DNA of 11,463 nt from Saccoglossus kowalevskii (Eukaryota; Hemichordata; Enteropneusta; Harrimaniidae): NCBI RefSeq assembly GCF_000003605.2, contig NW_003135348.1:84614-96076 (forward strand), given 5' to 3'. Under the pieces are notes generated by a model. That model made no database searches. It was not told where the DNA came from and saw only the letters and a list, made by a program, of their open reading frames with translations. Position 1 is the first letter of the stretch; each line of letters starts with the position of its first letter. The position numbers and the translations under genes are program-made. Positions 1 to 7,363 of the stretch are shown here, in pieces.

Positions 1-176
1 AAATACAAGGTAGAGTGGTGCGCGTCTTAAATAGCAACGTTGAGCGTCTCGTGAATTAGTTCCGCCCCGAAGATTATGATAGGTTGGCCAAGCGCGTTGA
101 AGAAAGAAGCAATATGATTGGCTGTTGGTAAACTGATTCTAAACTGTGAGGGCATTGTCACATACACGTAGTCCTA

Positions 177-344
177 ATGAAATACTTCAAGGTGATAGTG
201 GAGTGCTTCGCCGGAACATTCGCCTTGAAAATTCAAGATGGATTTCTATTAGAAGTGCGCATTGCATTGTGGACAAATGCATGTTTGTCAACACAAATGT
301 CGCACATGCGCGGCGCGACGATCAACGTCCTTCATTTGTTTTAA
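177..344 (+). CDS. Weak candidate small ORF (55 codons) containing a repeated block
   Basis: From ATG at 177 a frame of 55 codons runs to TAA at 342-344, and it is open upstream to a TGA at 147. I do not recognise the product. The reason to list it is that codons 8-22 (peptide VECFAGTFALKIQDG) are repeated at 6075-6118, where the same frame reads VECFAGTFTLKIQDG. Of the two base differences, one is silent (GCC to GCT) and one changes Ala to Thr. No signal peptide or known motif is evident. The frame could equally be a fragment of an unknown repeat, or chance. Confidence that it encodes a real protein is low. Confidence 0.12.
   Translation: MKYFKVIVECFAGTFALKIQDGFLLEVRIALWTNACLSTQMSHMRGATINVLHLF
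197..241 (+). repeat. 45-bp dispersed repeat, copy 1
   Basis: This block starts AGTGGAGTGCTTCGCC and ends AAAATTCAAGATGG. It matches 6074-6118 at 43 of 45 positions in direct orientation about 5.9 kb away. Similarity stops sharply at both ends. It may be a fragment of a longer interspersed repeat or a duplicated exon piece. I do not recognise the family. Confidence 0.75.
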
Positions 345-983
345 ATTTTAGTTAAACAATGGAAACTTTCCCCCAAACTGACTTAAAAGCCATTGGAAAA
401 AGTGACGCATTACACATGCTTTCTAAAATAATAGATTTTACACGCGTTGTACACCCATGACACGTTACGACTTTGGTGGCGCTTTAACTCTGACATATTC
501 TATTGTATATATTCAATCATGTTCTTATACAAACGAACAAACAAACTTTCTTGAACAGATAGTAATGGATAATAATGTTCTCTACGAGGATCGCGAACGT
601 CTTTCTATGACTTTCACTTTCGCTACGTTAACGTTAACACGCAATCTGATTAACATCTGACGTAGGTAGAGACTCTGGTTGCTACGATCCCCGGTTTATG
701 GCTCCTGGTGTAGTTGGATTTAATTAGAGTAGACGCAAGTACATCGAAGGTCATAAATCAGCCACAAGCCATTAAAAGTGACAATAATCCCTACCTACAT
801 TAACATCAGATTTTAATCAGGTCCCATAACACGAAGTGGGATGCAATTGAAAACTAGGGGGTGCGCTTTGGTGAAAAAAAAATTATGCAGGCGAATAGAA
901 AAAACAATTTTGCTAGCTGACTTCATAATATAAAAGAATTGAGATATATATACGTCGGGATTGTGTGAATATAATATATGAAA

Positions 984-998
984 ACACACACACACACA
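984..998. repeat. (AC)n microsatellite
   Basis: A run of seven AC dinucleotides plus a final A, of the kind common in animal genomes. A second short run, (CA)6, lies at 7805-7816. Confidence 0.9.
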
Positions 999-1068
999 AA
1001 GAAAACATGTGACACTTTCCACAGCGTTGTAGTAAACCAAATACATTGTCTTTAGCTGTATATGTGTA

Positions 1069-1268
1069 ATACTGTACTGCCTGGAATTAATTTTCGCTAT
1101 TTTCACTGAAGAGATGCTTCAGTGAAAATAAAGCCCAACGAATATACTTTTTTCCTGTATTTCACATTCAACTCATCAAAAATCAATGAAAATAAATTCC
1201 AAACAAAAGAGCAAAAAAGCCTTTTCAGTGAAAATTAATTACAGCTAAAATAAAGTATTCCACAGTAT
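1069..1268. mobile_element. TA-flanked miniature inverted-repeat element (copy 1)
   Basis: The segment begins AATACTGTACTG and ends CCACAGTATA, so both ends read TA-CTGT inward. Further in, GGAATTAATTTTC on the left is mirrored by GAAAATTAATTAC near 1229-1241. An internal perfect 14-bp hairpin (1098-1111 with 1117-1130, loop AGATG) carries the TTTTCACTGAAG motif. Its length of about 200 bp, absence of coding capacity and TA at each edge fit a non-autonomous DNA transposon of the Tc1/mariner kind, although the arms have diverged. It resembles the elements at 7181-7363 and 9256-9466 in ends and internal motifs. The superfamily assignment is inference from the TA edges. Confidence 0.5.
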
Positions 1269-1277
1269 ATAGAATTT

Positions 1278-1390
1278 ACATTGCCGATTTGTTTAGTATT
1301 ATTGCGGGTATTACCCTCGCTCGAATATATCAGCGGATGTTGTTTCCCAAGAACGATGACGTCATCATTATTTGTTTCTTAGCTCTTCAA
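1278..1390 (+). repeat. Detached copy of the retrotransposon 5' leader
   Basis: From ACATTGCCGAT onward this block aligns with 3859-3977, including GTATTATTGCGGGTATTACC, CTCGCTCGAATAT, CAGCGGAT, a GACGTCAT core and TTCTTAGC. Similarity starts at the same base in both copies and fades after TCAA. Only the leader is present; no ORF1 sequence follows. The block holds a full TGACGTCA site at 1357-1364 (the other copy reads CGACGTCA). It is either a 3'-deleted insertion or an independently dispersed leader/promoter fragment. Confidence 0.7.
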
Positions 1391-2396
1391 TCTACGTGGT
1401 ATAACGATGGCATCAGGTATCGCGAGAACTTAGCGTTATGTTCGGGGCATGTCACAAATAGGTGATTTTACGTTTAACTGCGAGATCTCGCAAGTTGCGT
1501 GAAAAGACACGCGCAGAACGTCTGCCGCAAAAACCGAACGATTTGATTTTGAACTCGAATTTCTTTATATCGTAGCTCAATGTGTACAGCAAATTATTAA
1601 GCTTGGAAATATCTCCCAAAATACTTTCGCGTTTGTCCAATCCCAGGCGATGTTTGTCGCCACTACGACGCTATGACCTTGTTTGTCCTGTGTTTACGTA
1701 ATTTCACGCATAACGCGTGATTCTCGCAGTGAACGGGAAATGGTCTATTGAGCCTGAGGTCATTTACATTATCCCAACCGACAATAAAAATGATATTCAC
1801 GCGTAACAAAACTTTCAGAGCGTCACGACAAGGAAGGATGTTGACTCAGTCCAGATGACGTCACGACTAGAGTTCACCGGATTGCAAGCAAATTAAAATT
1901 AAAAAGCGCAGATAAACTGAACAAAGTTTGTTTTCGACACATTCAAACCACATCAATGATAATATCATGCAATGATTTACAAATATTAGTATTGTTTTTA
2001 GTTTCTGAACTAGAACGCGTTTGAATAGTTATGTCTACACGACTGAAGCGGCACTCTCCAAAAATATAAATTAAATTTTCAAATAAGGGAAGACCTTAAA
2101 ATGCCACTACTATTATAGTATGTGAGTTCCTGGAAAATTGCCTTTTATTTCTGATTTCACGGTGTTATACTGGACCACTAACTCAGAATGACACCACGGC
2201 TTTCTACTTGCCCACAGTTATGTTCCAATCATGTTTCAACACAGGCTCAACACAGAACTTTTCTGAGTGATTTTAGAGGCCCTAGAGAAAATTGCAAGTA
2301 CACTTGTTACCCATTTGCTCCAAAGTTTGAAAGCGTCGGCTTAACGCTGATTGGCTGAAACGGTTAGCATTGGCTAATACCATTTGTCGATCCTAA
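1391..2396. other. Unassigned spacer
   Basis: I recognise no gene here. On the minus strand a frame at 1452-1640 is open for about 74 codons if read from the preceding stop and is rich in Lys and Arg, but it has no ATG at its head, no good splice acceptor and no known motif. A TGACGTCA palindrome lies at 1856-1863. Two inverted CCAAT motifs (GATTGGCTG near 2349 and CATTGGCTAAT near 2369) precede the 85-bp array. Confidence 0.45.
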
Positions 2397-2823
2397 GAAA
2401 CAAGGCGCCCAGCGAGTAATAATATTATTTTGCCAATGAAAGTATTGCTATCAGGATTTCGCCGTGAGTTGTTGAGCCTTTGAAACAAGGCGCCCAGCGA
2501 GTAATAATATTATTTTGCCAATGAAAGTATTGCTATCAGGATTTCGCCGTGAGTTGTTGAGCCTTTGAAACAAGGCGCCCAGCGAGTAATAATATTATTT
2601 TGCCAATGAAAGTATTGCTATCAGGATTTCGCCGTGAGTTGTTGAGCCTTTGAAACAAGGCGCCCAGCGAGTAATAATATTATTTTGCCAATGAAAGTAT
2701 TGCTATCAGGATTTCGCCGTGAGTTGTTGAGCCTTTGAAACAAGGCGCCCAGCGAGTAATAATATTATTTTGCCAATGAAAGTATTGCTATCAGGATTTC
2801 GCCGTGAGTTGTTGAGCCTTTGA
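2397..2823. repeat. Minisatellite: five perfect 85-bp tandem units
   Basis: Units begin CAAGGCGCCCAGCGAG at 2401, 2486, 2571, 2656 and 2741, giving an exact 85-bp period. By eye all five are identical base for base, apart from where the last one ends at 2823. Each unit contains the palindromes GGCGCC and AATAATATTATT and one CCAAT motif (TTGCCAATGAAAG). The period is not a multiple of three and there is no variable spacer, so it is neither a protein repeat nor a CRISPR array. Complete identity implies very recent expansion, continuing homogenisation, or an assembly duplication. Confidence 0.97.
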
Positions 2824-2864
2824 GCCTCTGTGTTGCAGACAGTGACTCGCAACCAGGGAGAAAT

Positions 2865-2881
2865 TTCTGGAATGTTCCAGA
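2865..2881 (+). promoter_or_regulatory. Heat-shock-element match
   Basis: TTCTGGAATGTTCCAGA contains three perfect alternating pentamers (TTCnnGAAnnTTC) followed by a partial fourth. That is the binding pattern of heat shock factor trimers in eukaryotes. It lies 42 bp after the 85-bp array and about 155 bp before a TATA box on the same strand. The motif is seen directly; its use as a regulatory site is inference. Confidence 0.45.
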
Positions 2882-3035
2882 TACCAAGCGCTGCATTCCG
2901 ATACTGGAACAGCGTTGAGTCGGTAGTTTGAGAAAAAACTCGAGTTTAAACTAAATCACAGCGTAACGGCGATGAATACATCTATTATAACAATCTCATT
3001 CCAAATTGGTGATGTTGGTTGGGATGATGGGGGAT

Positions 3036-3043
3036 TATAAAAG
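3036..3043 (+). promoter_or_regulatory. TATA box
   Basis: TATAAAAG matches the strong TATA consensus and lies in a GC-richer local context (GGGGGATTATAAAAGAG). It would place a start near 3065-3071. A heat-shock-element match lies upstream, and a short ORF and an AATAAA lie downstream in the same orientation. Confidence 0.4.
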
Positions 3044-3090
3044 AGAAACGACAAAACAGTTCTGTCGCTCAAATCGAACTAAATTATAAA

Positions 3091-3111
3091 CAGTGTTCTC
3101 CTAAAACACTG
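3091..3111 (+). other. Short perfect hairpin just upstream of ATG 3117
   Basis: CAGTGTT (3091-3097) pairs perfectly with AACACTG (3105-3111) around a 7-base loop. It would lie in the 5' untranslated region of the candidate transcript, six bases before its first ATG. A stem of this size can arise by chance. Confidence 0.3.
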
Positions 3112-3116
3112 GTAGA

Positions 3117-3221
3117 ATGAATTTCGAAAATTCCAAGAATGCAATACTAAGAATATTTTCACAAATATGGGTCACTGAACTTGTTTCTATGGAAACATAT
3201 TTTTATACAATCCCCGCATAA
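3117..3221 (+). CDS. Candidate small ORF or first-exon frame (34 codons)
   Basis: The first ATG after the predicted start site (context GGTAGAATGAAT) opens 34 codons ending in TAA at 3219-3221. The peptide starts MNFENSKNAILRIF and ends FYTIPA. I do not recognise it, and a frame of this length is not significant by itself. It is listed because it sits in order between a TATA box (3036) and an AATAAA (3253-3258), with a heat-shock-element match upstream. It could instead be part of a longer spliced transcript, or a chance alignment. Confidence 0.18.
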   Translation: MNFENSKNAILRIFSQIWVTELVSMETYFYTIPA

Positions 3222-3252
3222 ATACCGAAGCTAAAAAAAACTTAAGATTGCA

Positions 3253-3258
3253 AATAAA
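3253..3258 (+). terminator. Candidate poly(A) signal AATAAA
   Basis: AATAAA lies 32 bp after the stop of the 34-codon frame. In AT-rich DNA this hexamer is common, so its weight comes only from its position at the end of the promoter-like and ORF-like run. Confidence 0.25.
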
Positions 3259-3858
3259 TAATTTCTAGTATTTATTAGGCGTTTTGAAATGCACAAATAT
3301 TCAAAACTTTTCAAATAACGGGGCGCTATATGATGGGAATGGGAAATACGAAAATATGTATGAAATGCCAGTTTTGACCATTTTTCATGACATTTTGGAC
3401 TCTTGTATCTCGAAACATTGTTCAGTGACCCCATTTTTTTGTTTTGCTGATGACACGAACCCATACTAATAAAAGTATAATGAACTTGACATCATGAATT
3501 CGGTTCGAATCCCATTGAGGTTGATATGTTTGCACAGATTGGCATTCTGGCCAAATGACTCATGACCATGGTTTATAGTTACATGCTGTGACAGTGGTCG
3601 ACTTTAACGACATTGTCTTATCTCATCATACGTCATTTTGACGTCACAGAGGAGGCGATTTTTAGGAATAGTGTAACAGTGTCTTATTAGCTACGTCATA
3701 TGCCGAATATAATAGTCTGAGTAATTTAGCGTTTTTTGAAAATGGCGCACAATGCATTGAACTAGACCCAGCCTTTTTAACGCACGACAAACGACGAAGT
3801 TCAACGTGTATTCAAATTTAAGTTTGTATGCTATAAATAGCACTGCGTTCTTTGTAGG
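3259..3858. other. Unassigned spacer before the retrotransposon
   Basis: No gene is recognised. Two overlapping opposite-strand frames (3231-3469) look like chance. An exact 11-base tRNA B-box match occurs at 3502-3512 without an A box or cloverleaf. TGACGTCA lies at 3639-3646. TATAAATA at 3832-3839 sits about 27 bp before the first base shared by the two leader copies. Confidence 0.45.
3832..3839 (+). promoter_or_regulatory. TATA-like sequence ahead of the retrotransposon head
   Basis: TATAAATA lies 27 bp upstream of the boundary where homology to the other leader copy begins (3859), which is the usual TATA-to-start spacing. The other copy has only a TATATAG about 12 bp upstream, so this box is probably host sequence and may be coincidental. 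Confidence 0.25.
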
Positions 3859-4000
3859 ACATTGCCGATCTGTGTAGTATTATTGCGGGTATTACCCTCG
3901 CTCGAATATCAGCGGATATTGTTTTCAAAGTACAACGACGTCATTGATGATCAATTATTTTCTTCTTAGCACATCAAAGAACATCACCTTATTAAACAGG
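3859..4000 (+). promoter_or_regulatory. 5' leader of the non-LTR element (copy 2)
   Basis: The region aligns with 1278-1390 up to about 3977 and ends just before the ATG at 4001. It contains an imperfect palindrome GGGTATTACCC and a CRE-like CGACGTCA. In non-LTR elements the leader carries an internal promoter, so this role is plausible from position. Two copies starting at the same base suggest that this is the true 5' end rather than a random truncation point. Confidence 0.55.
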
Positions 4001-4606
4001 ATGGTTTGACTGTTAATTCGATAGCACCTGCCATTGAAGCTCATAACGAAAATATTGTGATTTCAGCCAATTATGGTGATCGTAATGCTCATGAAAGCAT
4101 GAATGACAATAACAGTACGATTGATGGTTTTGTAACACAACACAGCCGTCGACAAAGACAAAGACATCGTAGTTATGCCGAGGCGCTAATTAATGGATCG
4201 CTAAATGGGCTGACGTCATCCAAACAAAAGAAATTACACTCAGTTGATCCTCAACGTAACCATGATGCGGACAGCGACCGTCGTCTTCATTAGCTTAAGA
4301 GACTTCGTGATGTTGTTTATGGCAGCTGCAAACTTCCTGGGAATATTTCTATTATTCATAAGCGTGCAAGCATTTTCATCAGTGGATTAGGTCCTGATAC
4401 TACAGCGGACATGATTGAAACATATGCCCAGGAAAAACTTGAATGTAGTCAATGTTAAATGTGAAAAATTGGTTACTAAATATGACACATACTCCTCATT
4501 CTGTTTGTCTTCTTCAGTGTCTGACTTTTCTAAATTTATGAGCCCCGAATCGTGGCCGGAGGGGGGGGGGGCGCTCGTGTGTAGATTCTATTATCGTCGT
4601 AACTAA
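4001..4606 (+). pseudogene. ORF1 relic of non-LTR retrotransposon
   Basis: ORF1 proteins of these elements bind their own RNA. Translation suggests a start at ATG 4001 with an early frame loss, since the readable frame begins just after it at 4006. An Arg-rich stretch (RRQRQRHRSYAEAL) lies near residue 50. An in-frame TAG follows at 4291-4293, after which the same frame continues with the segment around RASIFISGLGPDT and on to a TAA at 4456. A further frameshift around 4430-4456 leads to the C-terminal part, with YSSFCL and then SPESWPEG, near the end at 4604-4606. The order IF(V/I)S-x-L-x-P, then YSSF, then WPxG, then V-x-R-F is typical of ORF1 in CR1/L2-like elements. Expansion of a run of 11 G (4561-4571) has inserted extra Gly codons after WPEG. 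The protein is not functional. Confidence 0.75.
4561..4571 (+). repeat. Poly-G run of 11 inside the ORF1 relic
   Basis: Eleven consecutive G follow GGCCGGA. They fall where related ORF1 proteins go directly from WPEG into the V-x-R-F strand, so the run is probably replication slippage after the element died. The length is prone to sequencing error and could be off by a base or more. Confidence 0.8.
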
Positions 4607-4616
4607 CTCGCTCTCC

Positions 4617-6005
4617 ATGGCAGATCGTATCAGAATTGTAACCTACAACTGTAGATCTATCAAATCGAGTAGGCCAACTGTCAATATGCTTTGCGAGGAT
4701 CATGATATTTGTCTTCTTCAAGAACACTGGCTGGTACAAGATTAATTGGATTATTTATCTTCTATTCACAATGACTTTTATTCTCTCGGTATATCAGCAG
4801 TTGACACAAGTACTGATATAATTGTTGGGCGATATATGGAGGTGTAGCCATCCTGTGGTGGAATTCTATTTTGAACGTATAATGATCCGAGACTGATTGG
4901 GGCTGAAATTAGGAATGATAATAGCATGTTGTTTCTTCTATCTGTGTTCCTCCCTACAAACTCACACGACAACTTAGAAGAATATATTAATTACCTCGGT
5001 AAAATTAATGATATCGTCCAAGATTGTGACACACCCAACGTTTGTATTATAGGGGACTGGAATGGTGACCCCAAATCGCTATTCGGTAAATAAGTCCATG
5101 AGTTCTGTGCAAATATGGGTATTATAATTTCGGACTCTGGGCTTATTAGTGAAAATACAGATAACTTTACATATGTTAGTGAGGCACATTCCACTACCTC
5201 ATGGTTAGACCATTGTATTTCGTCTGTTGGTGCACACCGCTCTATTATAGATATCCATATTATTTATGACTGTGTTGCATCTAATCATATGCCAATGTCC
5301 ATTGTGTGCGACTCCCAAAAGTTGATCCACACCAACTGCCAATCCTCCAGCCAGGCTAAACCACGTGACATGCACATTGATTGGACGAAAGCCAAACCAC
5401 ACAATTTGATAAATTATACAAAGCACACTGAGCTATATTTGAAAACCATTGATATTCCAGAGGAATCCATTTGCTGCTCAGATATTAATTGTAAAGATAG
5501 TAATCATTGTAGTGACATTAATCGGTTCTACAAAGATATTGTGACTGCACTGAAAAAATCAAAGTTAAATCTACGGTCAGTTTGTTCCAGTTCCGGGCAG
5601 GAATGATGTTGTTAAAGACGGCCATGATAGGGCTCGTGAATGTTTTCTTGTGTGGCGAGATGTTGGCAAACACAGACAAGGTTTCATTCACCATAAGATG
5701 CAATCATCAAGATCAAAATTCAAGCTTGTACTACGTAGTTGCAGAAAGAACGAAGCACATGCTAGAGCTGATTCCATTGCAAAATCCTTTATAAATAAAG
5801 AGTGCAGTGCATTATGGAAGAAGGTTCATACAAAAAACGTGTTACATCGCCCTCCACGGCTGGGGGTACCTCGGGTGAACCAGAAATTGCGGATATGTGG
5901 GCTGTTCATTTTGAAGCTACATGTATTTTAAATTCCGTGAAGAATGATCAATATAAAGCAAAAGTTCATAACTATATATCTGACTGTGATAATAACGGTA
6001 TTTGA
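4617..6005 (+). pseudogene. ORF2 relic: endonuclease domain plus linker, reverse transcriptase missing
   Basis: Intact ORF2 nicks target DNA with an exonuclease-endonuclease-phosphatase fold and primes reverse transcription there. The relic opens at ATG 4617, ten bases after ORF1. Endonuclease motifs in order are TYNCRS (Asn codon 4647), LQEHW (Glu 4722), a displaced YGGVAILW near 4836-4860 in another frame, GDWNGDP (Asp 5055, Asn 5061), SWLDHCIS (Asp 5208) and ASNHMPM. The last corresponds to the conserved SDH motif, but the Asp is Asn here (5283-5285). In-frame stops lie at 4743-4745 and 5091-5093. Frameshifts near 4830, 4885, 5580 and 5850 break it further. After 5584 the linker (VPGRNDVV, then FLVWRDVGKHRQG, then a segment with ADMWAVHFEA) matches the post-endonuclease region of CR1/L2-like proteins. 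Sequence ends at TGA 6003-6005, before the expected reverse transcriptase. It is not functional. Confidence 0.85.
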
Positions 6006-6073
6006 CTAAAAATGGGGGTAGCATCGTCCGCCTGCACGGTGTTGTTCCGTTTGGACATTCCTCCATCTACAAC

Positions 6074-6118
6074 AGTGGAGTGCTTCGCTGGAACATTCAC
6101 CTTGAAAATTCAAGATGG
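6074..6118 (+). repeat. 45-bp dispersed repeat, copy 2
   Basis: Direct copy of 197-241 with two mismatches. It lies about 66 bp after the point where ORF2 similarity ends. The sequence before it (CTCCATCTACAACAG) has the look of a weak splice acceptor and copy 1 is also preceded by AG, but nothing else supports an exon. Confidence 0.75.
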
Positions 6119-7180
6119 GAGTAGAGTCAGTCGGGGTTCTTAAAACATTTTTTATATTTTACTATACAAATAGTGTTTGTGATTTACATTACACATTATG
6201 CATATACACCATTATGTTTGGATTTACTTAGACGAAAACTTTTGACAAAATAATTCATTCTCGTAAGGTCGTATATGATTATTATTGTATCGCTATTTAA
6301 GGAAATACATCTCGGAAATATCCAAACTCTTATTATGAGAATAATAAATTTGTTAATTATTTCTTGTGTCAGTTGATTAACAACCTTGGAATATCACCAA
6401 ATTATTCTCCAAATTTTTGTATTATTATACATGTACTTATTTTGATGTTTAAAACTGTTAATTATATGCATATCTCACTAAACTGAATAACACTGCATTA
6501 ATTATCATGTCATTTGTAGTTTAATCAGCTCCAGCAATTAATCTCACAAAAATTCATGCAATTAAAAGCCTAGCGCCCACAAATGTCAAAAAACGATGTT
6601 TATACGTTTTCACAATTAGGGGTGTACTAACACTCGTCACCGCGCTTCTGACATAGTTCTCGAGTGGCGGCACTGTACACCAGTCAACAACTTGAAAAAT
6701 ACAAGAAATGTACAGCTACACTGTATGTTATTTGTACTCGCGTCACAGTCCCATATTTTATTCATGTGCGAGATCATGTTATGCGATGTACAAAAATATA
6801 GTTCCTTTTACTTTTAAATTACGTTAATGTGTTATTTAAGATAGCGGTAGTCGTCGTGCCGCGTCTTGTTCGATATGGGACACATAGCGACGTATACAAC
6901 GCGTGTAAAATACATTGTTTATTTACATGAAATTCGAACACGCGCTTTAAGATAGCGGCAATACGTAAACCAAAAACAAACAGTTGATTTAAATTTACTG
7001 AGCGCGTTGCATTTGGTGCGTAATTTTAGTTTACTGCTATTTAAAAAAACAAAAAACAGTTAACATTCCGTCGTACATTTACATAACCAGACTGAGTGAC
7101 GGACTAAAACAACTGAATGGGTTTAATTTGCATAGTGATTATAGCTGTTTCATATAAGAAAAAGTCTAAGTTGAATAAAT
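6119..7180. other. Unassigned AT-rich spacer
   Basis: No gene, RNA or known repeat is recognised. A 13-bp direct repeat (TTTAAGATAGCGG) occurs at 6835-6847 and 6946-6958, with weak similarity in the 20-25 bases before each. Frames on both strands are short and without motifs. Confidence 0.45.
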
Positions 7181-7363
7181 TACTGTAAAACATGCTTTTT
7201 CGCTAACTTATAATTTTAACTAGCTTAGCTAGTATCCTAATTGAAGGCGTCCATAATTTATAGCCTCACAATAAGGTTATTAGCACTTCAGCTGAATTAG
7301 GATTCATGCATTGAGTCAAATTCACTAACATGACACGTAGCTATTTGAATGTGTTTTACAGTA
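7181..7363. mobile_element. TA-flanked miniature inverted-repeat element (copy 2)
   Basis: The left end TACTGTAAAACA and the right end TGTTTTACAGTA are perfect 12-bp inverted repeats with TA at each edge. Inside, TCCTAATT (near 7235) is mirrored by AATTAGGA (near 7297), and the left arm carries TTTTCGCTAA, a motif seen in the other two related elements. At 183 bp with no coding frame it fits a non-autonomous DNA transposon relic. If TA is the target duplication, the element proper is 7183-7361. Confidence 0.6.

Larger units (their letters stand above)
1..1060. other. Unassigned left flank, no recognisable gene
   Basis: I see no convincing exon, RNA gene or transposon protein in this stretch. 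It contains an inverted CCAAT motif (ATTGGCTG near 119), a GTTAACGTTAAC palindrome near 627-640, a short (AC)n run at 984-998, and a 45-bp block at 197-241 that recurs at 6074-6118 (listed separately). Open frames on either strand lack recognisable domains and are about the length expected by chance. Confidence 0.5.
3859..6008 (+). mobile_element. Decayed non-LTR retrotransposon lacking its reverse transcriptase
   Basis: In order this element has a leader of about 140 bp, an ORF1 relic (4001-4606), a 10-bp gap, and an ORF2 relic (4617-6005) with an endonuclease domain and the linker that precedes reverse transcriptase. The two-ORF layout, the endonuclease motifs and the ORF1 C-terminal motif suit the CR1/L2/Jockey-like group; the clade is inference. 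The left edge is supported by the second leader copy at 1278-1390. The right edge is set where ORF2-like sequence stops, just before the reverse transcriptase would begin. No reverse transcriptase core, 3' untranslated region or tail follows. Multiple stops and frameshifts show it is long dead. Confidence 0.85.

Noticed and set aside
813-1106. Minus-strand 97-codon frame
   Set aside because: It runs through a CA microsatellite and into a repeat element, and its Cys/Val run is just the translated (GT)n.
1452-1640. Minus-strand Lys/Arg-rich frame as a host exon
   Set aside because: It has plausible amino acid composition, but no ATG at its head, no good polypyrimidine tract before the preceding AG, and no recognised domain; its length is compatible with chance.
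2397-2823. CRISPR-like array
   Set aside because: Units are directly abutting with no variable spacers, and the host is an animal by all other signs.
3502-3512. Exact RNA polymerase III B-box (GGTTCGAATCC), possible tRNA or tRNA-derived SINE
   Set aside because: The T-arm stem is poor (about two to three pairs), no A box lies 30-60 bp upstream, and no acceptor stem or cloverleaf can be drawn.
4536-5703. Minus-strand frames opposite the retrotransposon ORF2
   Set aside because: They are shadows of the sense frame, which carries clear endonuclease motifs.
6835-6958. 13-bp direct repeat TTTAAGATAGCGG as a target-site duplication
   Set aside because: The 98 bp between the copies show no inverted ends or element-like structure, and the weak flanking similarity suggests a small decayed duplication instead.
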